Shown here: piece by piece, positions 43,095-55,829 of the stretch
Numbering within the stretch: position 1 is the stretch's first letter
Layout of the letters: each line of letters begins with the position of its first letter
From: Luscinia megarhynchos
Taxonomy: Eukaryota > Chordata > Aves > Passeriformes > Turdidae
NCBI GenBank assembly: GCA_034336665.1
Contig: CM067589.1
Span: 392,765 to 456,764, forward strand
Direction of reading: 5' to 3'
DNA: 64,000 nt
Notes under the pieces: generated by a model
Databases searched by the model: none
What the model was told of the DNA's origin: nothing
What the model saw: the letters and a program-made list of their open reading frames with translations, nothing else
Made by a program: the position numbers and the translations under genes

Positions 43095-44502
43095 GCTGGT
43101 TCCTGGATCCCAAACCTGGTACAGAGATCCCAAACCTGGTACAGAGATCCCAAACCTTGTCCCTGGATCCCAAACCTTGTACAGAGATCCCAAACCTGGT
43201 ACAGAGATCCCAATCCTTGTACCGAGATCCCAATCCTTGTCCCTGGATCCCAAACCTGGTACAGAGAGCTCAATCCTTGTGCAGAGATCCCAAACCTGGT
43301 ACAGAGATCCCAAACCTGGTACAGAGATCTCAATCCTTGTACAGAGATCTCAATCCTTGTCCCTGGATTCTAAACCTTGTCCCTGGATCCCATCCCATGT
43401 CCCTGGATCCTTGTCCCTGGATCCTAATCCTTGTTCCTGGATCCCAGTCCTTGTGCAGAGATCCCAATCCTTGTACAGAGATCCCAATCCTTGTACAGAG
43501 ATCCCAATCCTTGTCCCTGGATCCCATCCCATGTCCCCAGATCCTTATCCCTGGACCCCAATCCTTGTTCCTGGATCCTTCTCCCTGGATCCCAGTTCTT
43601 GTCCCTGGATCCCAGTCCTTGTCCCTGAATCCATCCCTTGTCCCTGGATCCTTTCCCTGGATCCAATCCTTGTCCCTGGATCCCAATTCTTGTCCCCAGA
43701 TCCCATCCCTTGTCCCTGGATCCTTTTCCATGGATTCCAGCCCTTGTTCCTGATTCCTTGACCCTGGATTCTTTTCTCTAGATCCCTGTCCTTGTCTCTG
43801 AATCCATCCCTTGTCCCTGGATCCTTTTCCCCGGATCCAATCCTTTTCCCTGGATCCCTGTCCTTGTCCCTGGATCCTTGTCCCTGGACCCAACCCTTGT
43901 TCCTGAATCCATCCCTTGTCCCTGGATCTTTTTCCCTGGCTCAAATCCTTTTCCCTGGATCCCTGTCCTTGTCCCTGGATCCCAATTCTTGTCCCTGGAT
44001 CTATCCCATGTTCCTGGATTCCAATCCTTGTCTCTGAATCCATCCCTTTTCCCTGGATCCTTGTCCCTGGATCCAACCCTTGTCCCTGGATCCCTGTCCT
44101 TGTCCCTGGATTCCATCCCTTGTCCCTGAATCCATCCCTTGTCCCTGGATCCAACCCTTGTTCCTGAATCCATTCCTTGTCCCTGGATCCTTGTCCCTGA
44201 ATCCATCCCTTGTCCCTTGTCCCTGGATCCTTGTCCCTGGATCCGTGTCCTTGTCCCTGGATTCCAACCCTTGTCCCTGAATCCATCCCTTGTCCCTGAA
44301 TCCATCCCTTGTCCCTGGATCCTTGTCCCCGGATCCATCCCTTGTCCCTGGATCCTTGTCCCTGGATCCCTGTCCTTGTCCCTGGATTCCAACCCTTGTC
44401 CCTGAATCCATCCCTTGTCCCTGAATCCATCCCTTGTCCCTGGATCCTTGTCCCCGGATCCATCCCTTGTCCCTGGAACCTTGTCCCTGGATCCTTGTCC
44501 CT
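43095..44502 (+). repeat. 1.4-kb minisatellite CCTGGATCCCAATCCTTGTC
   Basis: 19-20-bp units. The left part uses ACAGAGATCCCAAACCTGGT, the right part CCCTGGATCCTTGTCCCTG and CTGAATCCATCCCTTGTC. Long frames on both strands are artefacts. Confidence 0.96.
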
Positions 44503-45075
44503 CCTGCTGGGGCTGGACGGGGCTGGCACCACCCTGGCACAGTGCGACCCCACCGGGACAACAAACGAGTTTAAAATCCCTTCCCTCGCGCTCCATCCCA
44601 CAGCTCCACACCCGCGGCTCGCTGTGCTCCAGCCCCGGCTGTGCCGGAGGATCCTCAGCGACTCCCGGATCCCTCGGGAAGGGGCAGCTCCGGGGCTGGG
44701 AGCGCTGCCAGCTCCCGTCACCGGCGGTGCCACACGGCTGTGACAGCGGTGACAGCCCCGCGGAGGGAGGGCGAGGGAAAAATCCCACGGAAAATGAACA
44801 TTGTTGTGACTTCCAGCGCTGCAGCAGCGCCAGGACGGGCTGGGCACACACACACCCCTTTCCCTCCTGTTTCACCCCAATTTCCCTCAATCCCCACCCC
44901 CCAAAATTCCAGCAGCCTTTAGGGAGGGGCAGGAACCACAGCAGGTTTAAATCCGAGCTCAGCGATTCTCAAAGGGAAAACAAAAAGTCAAACCAAGAAT
45001 CTTAATGGTGTTTTTTTGTTTTTGTGTGTGTGTGTGTGTTTTCTCCTGTTGTTTTATCTTTTTTTCTGTCGTTAG
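44503..45075 (+). other. Single-copy sequence upstream of the microexon, with UG repeat and polypyrimidine tract
   Basis: A (GT)n run lies at about 45020-45040, followed by TTTTCTCCTGTTG and TTTTATCTTTTTTTCTGTC up to the TAG acceptor at 45075. UG-rich plus CU-rich upstream sequence is the usual surrounding of brain-regulated microexons controlled by PTBP1 and CELF-type proteins. Confidence 0.5.
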
Positions 45076-45099
45076 CAACCCAACTACTGGAGCTTTAAG
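45076..45099 (+). CDS. SRCIN1: SRCIN1 24-nt microexon encoding QPNYWSFK
   Basis: Flanked by TTTTTTTCTGTCGTTAG and AAG/GTCAGT, the 24 bases CAACCCAACTACTGGAGCTT TAAG encode eight residues, QPNYWSFK. This motif is in vertebrate SRCIN1 just before TRSSRHTQG, as I recall it, so the match is specific despite the small size. It begins and ends in phase 0, matching the phase-0 end of exon 2 at 27667, and gives ...RLRDQ-QPNYWSFK. Being 24 nt, it can be included or skipped without frame change. Its intronic flanks suggest neural regulation; that is inference. Confidence 0.88.
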
Positions 45100-45288
45100 G
45101 TCAGTATTTTGGATTTTTCCTGCTTTCTCTTTGAAATGCATGTGCTTGGCCCCTCTGGAGTGGGGTGGGGTTTGGGTGGGGGTTTTTTTAATGAGAATTA
45201 ATCAGCTGAAGTGGTTTGGTCTGGGCTCAGCTGAAGGGAATTTTTGGGTTTGGGGTGAGCTGTGAGTTGTGCTGTGAGGTTGGGGGAT
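45100..45288. other. Intronic sequence downstream of the microexon
   Basis: Single-copy, G/T-rich. Such flanks are often conserved at regulated microexons. Confidence 0.4.
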
Positions 45289-46432
45289 TTCTGAATCAGA
45301 GAGACCAGGAATGGGATTCCCATGTTGGAATTTGGTGTCAGATTTCTGAATCAGGGGGAAGAGGATTTGGATTCCCAACCTGGAATTTGGTGTCAGAATT
45401 CTGGATCAGGGGGAAGGAGATTTGGATTCCAAAACTGGAATTTGGTGTTGGGAGATTTTAAGACCAGAGTGAAGATGATTTGGATTCCCAAGTTGGAATT
45501 TGGGGTTGGGAGATTTCTGAATCAGAGTGACCAGGAATGGGATTCCCAAGGTGGAATTTGGTGTCAGGAGATTTTTAAACCAGAGGGAAGAGGATTTGGA
45601 TTCCCAAGCTGGAATTTGGTGTTGGGAGATTTCTGATTCAGAGGGAAGAGGAGTGGGATTCTCAAACTGGAATTTGGTTGGGAGATTTTTAAACCAGAAG
45701 GAAGAGGTTTGTAATTCCCAACCTGGAATTTGGTGTCAGATTTCTGAGTCAGGGGGAAGAGGATTTGGATTCCCAACCTGGAATTTGGTGTTGGGAGATT
45801 TTAAGACCTGAGTGAAGAGGATTTGGATTCCCAAACTGGAATTTGGTGTTGGGAGATTTCTGATTCAGAGTGACCAGAAGTGGTATTTCTAAGGTGGAAT
45901 TTGGTGTCAGGAGATTTTTAGACCAGAGGGAAGAGGATTTGGGTTCCCAACCTGGAATTTGGTGTTGGGGGATTCCTGGTTCAGGGGAAAGAGGTTCAGG
46001 ATTCCCAAGTTGGAATTTGGTGTTGGGAGATTCCTAAATCAGAGTGAAGAGAATTTGGATTCCCAACCTGGAATTTGGTGTTGGGAGATTCCTGGTTCAG
46101 AGGAAAGAGGTTCAGGATTCCCAAGTTGGAATTTGGTGTTGGGAGATTCCTAAATCAGAGTGAAGAGAATTTGGATTCCCAACCTGGAATTTGGTGTTGG
46201 GAGATTCTTGAATCAGAGGGAAAAGGAATGGAATCCCCAAGGTGGAATTTGGTGTCAGATTTCTGAATCAAAGGGAAGAGGAATGGAATTCCCAAACTGA
46301 AATTTGGTGTTGGGAGATTCTTTATTCAGAAGGAAAAGGATTTGGATTTCTAAATTGGAATTTGGTGACAGATTTCTGGCTCAGAGGGAAGAGGATCTGG
46401 ATTCCCAAGCTGGAATTCGGTGCTGAGGGAAT
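45289..46432 (+). repeat. About 58-62-bp minisatellite, TGGAATTTGGTGTTGGGAGA
   Basis: About 19 units of TGGAATTTGGTGTTGGGAGA TTTCTGAATCAGAGGGAAGAGGATTTGGATTCCCAACC type. A 120-bp pair (TCCTGGTTCAG and TCCTAAATCAGAG units) is duplicated at 45973-46080 and 46090-46200. Confidence 0.95.
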
Positions 46433-46512
46433 CCCCGTGGCCAGAAAACAAAGTTGTTTTCTGGAGGTGTCCAGCAGGGGAAGGAATTTTATCCCTGTCC
46501 CCACCCCTCACT
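46433..46512. other. Short spacer
   Basis: No feature. Confidence 0.4.
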
Positions 46513-46600
46513 CTTCCTCCTCCTCCTCCTGCTCCTCCTCCTCCTCCTCCTGCTCCTCCTCCACCTCCTCCTCCTCCTCCTCCTCCTCCTCCTCCTCCCC
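46513..46600 (+). repeat. (CCT)n trinucleotide repeat with CTG interruptions
   Basis: About 28 triplets, mostly CTC/CCT with CTG and CCA interruptions. Confidence 0.95.
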
Positions 46601-47010
46601 CCGGCAGCGCCTCAAGGTCGCTCGCCTCGCCGGGTGACCTTGGCGCGTTGTCCCCGCTGGGTTCGCTCTTCCCGCGATTAAAAAAAAACCAAAAACAAAA
46701 CTACAAAGCGAGGAATCTCCGCCTGGAAATTTGTCCCGAGGTTTCATTCTCGGATTTTTTTTTGCGGCGAGCACCGGGAGTGGAACCGCGGCAGGGAAGG
46801 CGCAAAATCCTCACTTTGAAAATTTTTTTTCCCAATTTTTTATGACTAGGAAATAAAAGAGGGCTGGGCTTTAGGACATTCCCGGCGCTGCCAGGGGAGG
46901 GAAAGCACAAAATCGAGATTTTTAATTTTTTTTTTTTCTCCTGATTTTTTCCGACTGGATTTGGAATTTGGGGAAGGGGATCCCTGCATTGCTGAGGTTG
47001 TCACAGATCT
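46601..47010. other. Spacer with a diverged about 110-bp duplication
   Basis: GGCAGGGAAGGCGCAAAATC near 46790 and GGGGAGGGAAAGCACAAAATC near 46892 each precede a poly-T stretch and CCCAATTTTTTATGAC or CCTGATTTTTTCCGAC. This is an old local duplication. Confidence 0.5.
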
Positions 47011-47280
47011 GAGGGTGTTGGTGTCACCCTGTCTGTCCCCAGGTGGATTTGGGGGTGTTGGTGGCGCTTCTGTCACTGCACAGGGAGCCCAGGGTGTCAC
47101 CCTGTCCCCAGGGGTGTCACCCTGTCCCCAGGCTGATCTGGGGGTGTCACCTTGTCCCCGGGAGGGTCTCAGGGTGTTGCTGTCACTGCAGAGAGTGACC
47201 CAGGACGTCACTGTGTCCCCAGGCCGATCTGGGGGGTGTTGGTGGCACTTCTGTCACTGCACAGGGGCTCCAGGGTGTCA
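47011..47280 (+). repeat. Short minisatellite, GGGTGTTGGTGTCACCCTGTC
   Basis: Units of GGGTGTTGGTGGCGCTTCTG TCACTGCACAGGG type, alternating with TCACCCTGTCCCCAGG modules. Confidence 0.85.
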
Positions 47281-48330
<1,050 letters not shown>

Positions 48331-50675
48331 CGGGCTCGGAGTTCAGGGCTCGGAGCTCGGGGTTCGGGATTTGGGGCTCGGGGTGCGGAGCTCAGGGGTC
48401 GGAGTTTGGGGCTCGGGGTTGGGGGTTCGGGCTCAGAGCTCGAGGTTCGAGATTTGGGGTTCAAGGTTCGGGGTTCAGGTTTGGGGCTCGGGGTTCGGGG
48501 TTCAGAGTTCAGGGCTCGGAACTCAGAATTCGAGGTTTGGTGTTCGGGGTTCGGGCTCGGAGCTTAGGGTTCGGGATTTGGGGGTTCGGGGTTCAGGGCT
48601 CAGAGCTCGAGGTTCGGGATTCAGGGTTCGGGGTTCAAGACTCGGAGCTCGGGGTTTGGGCTCGGAGCTTAGGGTTCGGGATTTGGGGGTTCGAGGTTGG
48701 GGGGTTCAGGCTTGGGGGTCGGAGTTTGGGGCTCGGGGTTGGGAGTTTGGCGTTCGGGCTCCGAGCTCGAGGTTCGAGATTTGGGGTTCAAGGTTCGGGG
48801 TTCAGACCCTGGGGGCTTGGGGTTTGGGGCTCGGGATTCGAGGATCGGGAATTGGGGTTTGGAGCTCGGGGCTCGAGCTCAGGATTCGGGGTTTGGAGCT
48901 CAGGATTCGGGGTTCGGAGCTCAGGATTCGAGGTTTGGAGCTCAGGATTCGGGGTTTGGAGCTCGGGGCTTGAAACTCGGGGCTCGGGTTTCGGGGTTGA
49001 AATTTTGGGGTTTGGGGCTCGGGTTTCGGGGCTCGGAGCTCGGGATTTGGGGTTCGACGTTCGAGGTTCAGGCTTGGGGCTCGGAGTTTGAGGATCGGGG
49101 TTCGGAGCTCAAGGCTCGGGGTTCAGGGCTCGAGGTTCGGAGTTCGGAGTTCGAGGTTCGGAGTTCGAGGTTCGGAGCTCGGGATTCGGGGTTCGGAGCT
49201 CGGGGTTTAAGGTTCGGGTTTCGGGGTTCGGGGTTCAAGGTTCGGGTTTCGGGATTCGGGGTTCGGGGTTCAAGGTTCGGGGTTTGGGGGTTCAAGGTTC
49301 GGGGTTCAAGGGTTCAAGGTTCGGGTTTCGGGGCTCGGGGTTCAAGGTCGAGTTCAGGGTTCAAGGTTCAGGGTTCAAGGTTCCGAGTTTCGGGGGTTCG
49401 GGGTTCGGGGTTCAAGGTTCGAGTTCAGGGGTTCGGGGTTCGGGGTTCAAGGTTGGTTTCGGGCTCGGGGTTCGGGGTTCAAGGTTCGGGGTTCAGGGTT
49501 CAAGGTTCGGGGTTCAAGGTTCGAGTTTGAGGTTCGGGGTTCGGGGTTCGGGGTTCGGGGTTCGGGGTTCGGGGTTCGGGGTTCGGGGTTCGGGGTTCGG
49601 GGTTCGGGGTTCGGGGTTCAAGGTTCGGGGTTCGAGGTTCAAGGTTCGGGTTTCGGGGCTCGGGGTTCGGGGTTCAAGGTTCGAGTCCAGGGTTCAAGGT
49701 TCGGGTTTCGCCCGGGGTTCAAGGTTCAGTTCAGGGTTCAAGGTTCGGGGTTCGGGGTTCAAGGTTCGAGTTTCAAGGGGTTCGAGTTCGGGGTTCAAGG
49801 TTCGGGGTTCCGGGGTTCAAGGTTCGAGTTTCCGGGGGTTCGGAGTTCGGGGTTCAAGGTTCGGGGGTTCGGGTTCAAGGTTCGGGGTTCGAGGTTCAAG
49901 GTTCGGGGTTTCGGGGCTCGGGGTTCGGGGTTCAAGGTTCGGGGTCCAGGGTTCAAGGTTGAGTTTCGGGGTTCGGGGGTTCGGGGTTCAAGGTCTGAGT
50001 TTCGGGGTTCGGGTTGGGGTTCAAGGTTCGGGGTTCGGGGTTCAAGGTTCGAGTTTCGGGGTTCGGGGTTCGGGGTTCAAGGTTCGGGGTTCGGGGTTCA
50101 AGGTTCGGGTTTCGGGGTTCGGGGTTCGGGGTTCAAGGTTCGGGGTCTGGGGTTCAAGGTTCGGGGTTCAGGGTTCAAGGTCTGGGGTTCAAGGTTCCGG
50201 TTTCGGGGTTCAAGGTCTGGCTCGGGGTTCAAGGTTTGGGTTTCGGGGTTAAGGGTTTCGGGGGTTCAAGTTTCGGGGTCTGGTTTCGGGGTTCAGGATT
50301 TCGGGGTTCGGGGTTCAAGGTTCGAGTTTCAGGGTTCGGGTTTTGGGGTTCAGGGTTCGGGGTTCAAGGTTCGGGGTTCAGGGTTCAAGGTTCGGGGTTC
50401 AAGGTCTGGCTCTGGGGGTTTCAAGGTTCGGGGTTTCGGGGTTCAAGGTTTGGACTGGGGCTCGGGGTTCAGGGGTTCAAGGTTCGGGGTCCAGGGTTCA
50501 AGGTTCGGGGTTCAAGGTTCGGGTTTCGGGGTTCAGGGTTTCCGGGGTTCAAGGTTCGGTTTCGGGGTTCGGGGTTCGGGGTTCAAGGTTCGGGGTTCGG
50601 GGTTCAAGGTTCGGGTTTCGGGGTTCAGGGTTTCGGGGTTCAAGGTTCGGCTTTCGGGTTTCGGGGTTCGGGGCT
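48331..50675 (+). repeat. 2.3-kb GGGGTTCAAGGTTCG minisatellite with pure (GGGGTTC)n core
   Basis: 7-bp family GGGTTCG with GGGGTTCAAGGTTC, GGAGCTC and GGGATTT variants. At about 49531-49619 there are 12-13 perfect GGGGTTC units. C-poor on the + strand, so frames of Gly/Phe/Ser/Val/Arg exceed 300 codons; they are artefacts. Confidence 0.97.
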
Positions 50676-50799
50676 CCCGCTGCTCCCGCCCCAGCCTCTC
50701 CAGCCGTGCCCGAGCGACCCGGGCGGGTTCCTCCCCGCGGGAAGGGGATTGGGGGGCAGAGAGGGGGAGAGGCTGCTCCGACCTCCTGCCTGGGATTTT
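50676..50799. other. Short GC-rich spacer
   Basis: No feature. Confidence 0.4.
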
Positions 50800-51400
50800 G
50801 GGGTGCTGGCTGTGGTTTTGGGGTGCTCGCTGTGGTTTCAGGGTGCTCGCTGAGACTTTGAGGTCCTGGCTGTGGTTTTGGGGTGCTCGCTGTGATTTTG
50901 GGGTGCTCGCTATGGCTTTGAGGTCCTGGCTGTGGTTTTGGGGTACTCGCTGTGGTTTTGGGGTGGTCGCTGTGATTTTGGGGTGCTGGCTTTGATTCTG
51001 GGGTGCTCGCTGTGGTTTTGGGGTGCTCGCTGAGATTTTGAGGTCCTGGCTGTGATTTTGGGGTCCTGGCTGTGGTTTTGGGGTGCTCGCTGTGATTTTG
51101 GGGTCCTGGCTGTGATTTTGGGGTCCTGGCTGTGGTTTTGGGGTGCTCGCTGTGATTTTGGGGTGCTCGCTGTGGTTTTGGGGTCTCTGGCTGTGGTTTT
51201 GGGGTGCTCGCTGTGGTTTTGGGGTGCTCGCTGTGATCTTGGGGTGCTCGCTGTGATTTTGGGGTCCTGGCTGTGATTTTGGGGTGCTCGCTGTGATTTT
51301 GGGGTGCTCGCCGCGGTTTTGGGGTGCTCGCCGTGGTTTTGGGGTGCTCGCTGAGGTTTTGGGGTCCTGGCTGTGATTTTGGGGTCCTGGCTGTTTTTAT
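50800..51400 (+). repeat. 20-bp minisatellite TGTGGTTTTGGGGTGCTCGC
   Basis: About 30 units of exactly 20 bp, alternating ending TGCTCGC or TCCTGGC, often with TGTGATTTTGG. Confidence 0.97.
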
Positions 51401-51519
51401 TTCGGCTCTCTGTTGTCGACCATCGATCCCGGAACGTTGTGGGTATTTTGGGATGGTTTTGGTTCGGAAAAGCGGTTAAAGGTCTCCTGATCCCAACCCT
51501 CTGCCACGGGTGGGAGAAA
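51401..51519. other. Short single-copy spacer
   Basis: No feature. Confidence 0.4.
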
Positions 51520-51965
51520 CTCAGGGATGCAGGGAATACTGGAAATCCAAGAAATTCAGGAAACACAGGAATACAGGAAATTCGGGAATTCAGGAATACA
51601 AGAAATTCAGGAATACAGGAATACATAGAATACAAGAAATTCAGGAAATTCAGAAAATTCAGGAAATTTACGAAATACAGGAAATGTAGGAAATTCAGGA
51701 AATACAGGAATTCAGGAAATTCAGGAAATTCAGAAAAGTCAGGAAATTTAGGAAATACAAAAAATGTAGGAAATGTAGCAAATTCAGGAAATTCAAGAAA
51801 TTCAGGAAATACAGGAATACAGGAAATACAAGAAATTTAGGAATACAGGAATTCAGGAAACACGGGAAATTTAGGAATACAGGAAATTCAGGAAACACAA
51901 GAAATTCTGTAAATACGGCAAACTCAGGAAATACAGGAAATTCAGGAAATTCAGGAATTCTGCAT
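51520..51965 (+). repeat. A/G-rich (GGAAATTCA)n/(GGAATACA)n array
   Basis: 8-9-bp units GGAAATTCA, GGAATACA, AGAAATTCA and GGAAATGTA. Confidence 0.96.
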
Positions 51966-52955
51966 TCCTCAGCGTCGGAATGGGGAAACTGAGGCACAGC
52001 GGGAACGGACGGGATTGGCTTTTCCAGCGGGAACTCCTCCCCACTCACTTTTTTGGGGACAAAACGAGAATTTTTAGGGCTGAACCCCCAACTCAGCCTG
52101 GCTGGGCTGTGATCCATCAGATCTCCCGAGGAAATGCCGGCCCCGATTTGGGGATTTGGGGAAGGTGTGGGGCGAGCAGCAGCGTTAATATTCAAATAAA
52201 TATTTAAATAAATATTCATCAGGAACCCGGAGCCTCTCGCTGGCAGCGGGAAAATCGGGGGAGAGGGGACGAGCAGCCCCCGGTGTCCCCTCCGCGCGTG
52301 GCTTCGGTTTGGGGGCACCAAAACTGGGATGGGGATGAGGATTTGGGAATAATCGCGGAGCCCATCCCATGGCGAGGCAGAGAGCCCCGCGCACATCTGG
52401 AGGGGGGCGGCCCCTTCCTTTAGTCAAGGGGTCCGGTTTTTAAAAAAAAAGCCCTAATCCGATTTGAACGCTTAATCCTGTTAACATTGGGATCGGGATT
52501 AATTCTGGGTTAATCGGGATAATCCTGGCAAAATGTTGAGCATTAGACGGCGGATGAGTTATTGCTGCCGGCAGAGGGAACGATTTTAATTTGGCGGCGA
52601 GACGGGGGTGGGGGGAGAGGGGAGGGGGCTCACGGAGAGGCCACAACAACTTGGAGGGGGGAAACTCCTGGAAAAACCCTTTGGATGCTGCTCGGAGCAT
52701 CTTGGCTCCCTCATTTCTTCCACTTCTGCCCAAATTACCTCCGGGTTTTCTCTCAATTTCGTCCCAGCCGGGAAGAGGCAGGAGCCAGGGTGGTGGAATT
52801 TCTTCCCGCATGGAATTAGTGATGGAGTTGAGGGAAAACTCGGAGCAGAGGGGTTGGGTTTCACCGGGATCAGATGTCCGGGCAGGGAATGGGCGGCGCT
52901 GGGATGTAACTGGAACCCGGGGGAGATTCCCAGGCGCGGGAGGCGACGCCTGGGC
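51966..52955. other. Single-copy intronic sequence with AT-rich core
   Basis: 52170-52225 holds ATTCAAATAAATATTTAAATAA-type sequence. 52435-52600 holds a homeodomain-like cluster (CGCTTAATCC, GGGATTAATTC, GGGTTAATCG). This is conserved-noncoding-like, with no exon recognised. Confidence 0.4.
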
Positions 52956-54785
52956 GCGGGGGATGCTGGATTCCAGCTGGGAATGCTGGGCGCGGGGATG
53001 GTGTGTTCCAGCTGGGAATGCTGGGATCTGCTCAGGGATGATGGTTTTTGGTCAGGGATGTTCTATTTCCTTTGGGAATGCTGGGTTCTGCTCAGGGATG
53101 GTGAGTTCCAGTTGGGAATGCTGGGTTTTGGTCAGAAATTATGGTTATTGTCAGGGATGTTCTATTTCCTTTGGGAATGCTGAATTTTGTTGAGGGATGA
53201 TGTGTTCCAGCTGGGAATGCTGGATTTTGGTCAGGGATGTTCTGTTCCAGCTGGGAATGTTGAGTTTTGGTCAGGAATGGTGTGTTCCAGCTGGGAATGC
53301 TGATTTCTGGTCAGGAATGTTGGCTTTTTTTAGGGACGTTCTATTTCAGCTGGGAATGATGGATTCTGGTCAGGAATGCTGGTTTTTGGTCAGGGATGTT
53401 CCATTCTGGTTGGGAATGCTGGGTTGTGGTCAGGGATGTTCTGTTCCAGCTGGGAATGCTGGATCTGGTCAGGAATGCTGGAGTTTTTTTGTTCAGGGAT
53501 GTTCTATTTCCTTTGGGAATGCTGGGTTCTGCTCAGGGGTGGTGTGTTCCAGCTGGGAATGCTGGATTTTGGTCAGAAATGATGGTTTTTGTCAGGGATG
53601 TTCTATTTCCTTTGGGAATGCTGAATTTTATTGAGGGATAATGTGTTCCAGCTGGGAATGTTGGATTTTGGTCAGGGATGTTCTGTTCCAGCTGGGAATG
53701 TTGGATTTTGGTCAGGGATGGTGTGTTCCAGCTGCGAATGCTGATTTCTGGTCAGGAATGTTTGCTTATTTTAGGGATGTTCTATTCCAGCTGGGAATGA
53801 TGGATTCTGGTCATGAATGCTGGTTTTTGTTTCAGGGATGTTCAATTTCACTTGGGAATGCTGGGCTGTGGTCAGGGATGTTCTATTTCAGTTGGGAATG
53901 ATGGATCCTGGTCAGGAATAATGGATTTTGTTCAGGGATGTTCCATTCCAGTTGAGAATGCTGGGTTGTGGTCAGGGATGTTCTGTTCCAGCTGGGAATG
54001 CTGGATCTGGTCAGGAATGCTGGAGTTTTTTTGTCAGGGATGTTCTATTTCTTTTGGGAATGATGATTACTGCTCAGGGATGATGTGTTCCAGCTGGGAA
54101 TGCTGATTTCTGGTCAGGAATGTTGGCTTATTTTAGGGATGTTCTATTCCAGCTGGAAATGATGGATTCTGGTCAGGAATGCTGGTTTTTGGTCAGAGAT
54201 GTTCTCTTTCCTTTGGGAATGCTGAATTTTGTTGAGGGATGGTGTGTTCCAGCTGGGAATGATGGATCCTGGTCAGAAATGCTGGTTTTTGGTCAGAGAT
54301 GTTCTCTTTCCTTTGGGAATGATGATTACTGCTCAGGGATGTTCTGTTCCAGCTGGGAATGCTGATTTCTGGTCAGGAATGTTTGGCTTTTTTAGGGATG
54401 TTCTATTCCAGCTGGGAATGATGGATTCTGGTCGTGAATGCTGGTTTTGGTCAGGGATGTTCAATTTCCTTTGGGAATGTTGGGCTTGTGGTCAGGCATG
54501 TTCTGTTCCAGCTGGGAATGCTGGATCTGGTCAGGAATGCTGGAGTTCTTTGGTCAGGGATGTTCTATTTTTTTTGGGAATGCTGGGTTCTGCTCAGGGA
54601 TGATGTGTTCCAGTTGGGAATGTTGGGTTCTGGTCAGGAATGCTGGAGTTTTTTTGTCAGAAATGTTCCATTTCCTTTGGGAATGCTGCGTTCTCCTCAG
54701 GGGTGATAGGTCCTGGTCAGAAATGTTGTTTTTGGTCAGGGATATTCTATTCCAGCTGGGAATAACGGATTCAGGAACACCCATA
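52956..54785 (+). repeat. 1.8-kb minisatellite TTCCAGCTGGGAATGCTGG
   Basis: About 30 units of 58-62 bp: TTCCAGCTGGGAATGCTGGA TTTTGGTCAGGGATGTTCTATTTCCTTTGGGAATG. Longer blocks of about 400-560 bp are repeated: the GGATCTGGTCAGGAATGCTGG unit appears near 53460, 54001 and 54524. Confidence 0.96.
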
Positions 54786-54885
54786 ATTCAGGAAGAGCCG
54801 AGCGGGAATGAACGAGGGGAGGGATGAACGAGGGGAGGGATGGACGAGGGGAGGGATGGACGAGGGGAGGGATGAATGAGCAGCA
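54786..54885 (+). repeat. 17-bp tandem GAACGAGGGGAGGGATG
   Basis: Five units with GGAC/GAAC variants. Confidence 0.93.
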
Positions 54886-54929
54886 GAGAGGGAGCTGGGC
54901 AGGCTGGGGAGGGGACATTGCTCAGATAG

Positions 54930-55284
54930 ATCCCATAAATCCCATAAATCCCATAAATCCCATCCCATCCCATCCTTCCCATTTTCCTCATTTTCCCATT
55001 TTCCCCGTTATTTTCCCATTATTTCCCCATCATTTTCCCATCCCATCGATCTCATCCCATTATCCCATCCCATTTCCCCCATTTTTCCATTTTCCCATTT
55101 TCCCGGTTTTTATAATTTTCCCATTATTTTCCCATTATTTCCCTTTTTTCCCCATTTTCCCGTTATTTTCCCGTTATTTTCCCATTATTTTTCCATTTCC
55201 CCATTCCATCACATCCCATTTTCCCATTTTTCCCATTTTCCCCATTTTTCCCATTTTCCCCCATTATTTCCCCATTAATTGATC
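54930..55284 (+). repeat. TCCCATAAA, (CATCC)n and ATTTTCCC pyrimidine array
   Basis: Three to four ATCCCATAA units, then CCCATCC, then about 250 bp of CCATTTTCCCATTATTTTCC-like units. Confidence 0.92.
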
Positions 55285-55725
55285 AGGTTTTTTTCCCCTC
55301 CCTGAGCAGTTTTTGTCCCCTCCATGATCAGGTTTTTTTCCCCTCCCTGATCAGGTTTTTTTCCCCTCCCTGAGCAGTTTTTGTCCCCTCCATGATCAGG
55401 TTTTTTTCCCCTCCCTGATCAGGTTTTGTCACCCTCCCTGATCAGGTTTTTCCCTCCCTGAGCAGATTTTGTCCCCTCCATGATCAGGTTTTTCCCCCCC
55501 TCCCTGATCAGGTTTTTTCCCCTCCCTGATCAGGTTTTTTCCCCTCCCTGAGCAGATTTTGTCCCCTCCCTGATCAGGTTTTTTCCCCCTCCCTGAGCAG
55601 TTTTGTCCCCTCCCTGAGCAGGTTTTTTCCCCTCCCTGAGCAGATTTTGTCCCCTCCCTGATCAGGTTTTTTCCCCTCCCTGATCAGGTTTTTTCCCCTC
55701 CCTGATCAGGTTTTTTGTCCCCTCC
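55285..55725 (+). repeat. 25-30-bp minisatellite CCCTCCCTGATCAGGTTTTT
   Basis: About 17 units alternating CTGATCAGGTTTTTTCCCCT and CTGAGCAGATTTTGTCCCCT. Each contains a CAG/GTTTT junction after a short pyrimidine stretch. Confidence 0.95.
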
Positions 55726-55829
55726 CCAGACATCTCAATTCCCATCCCTGCAACGTCCATGGAATTGGCATTGGAATTCCCATAAAACTGAGAATTCTGT
55801 CCCTACCACGCAGGTCTGGGATATGTGGG
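55726..55829. other. Short spacer
   Basis: No feature. Confidence 0.4.
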
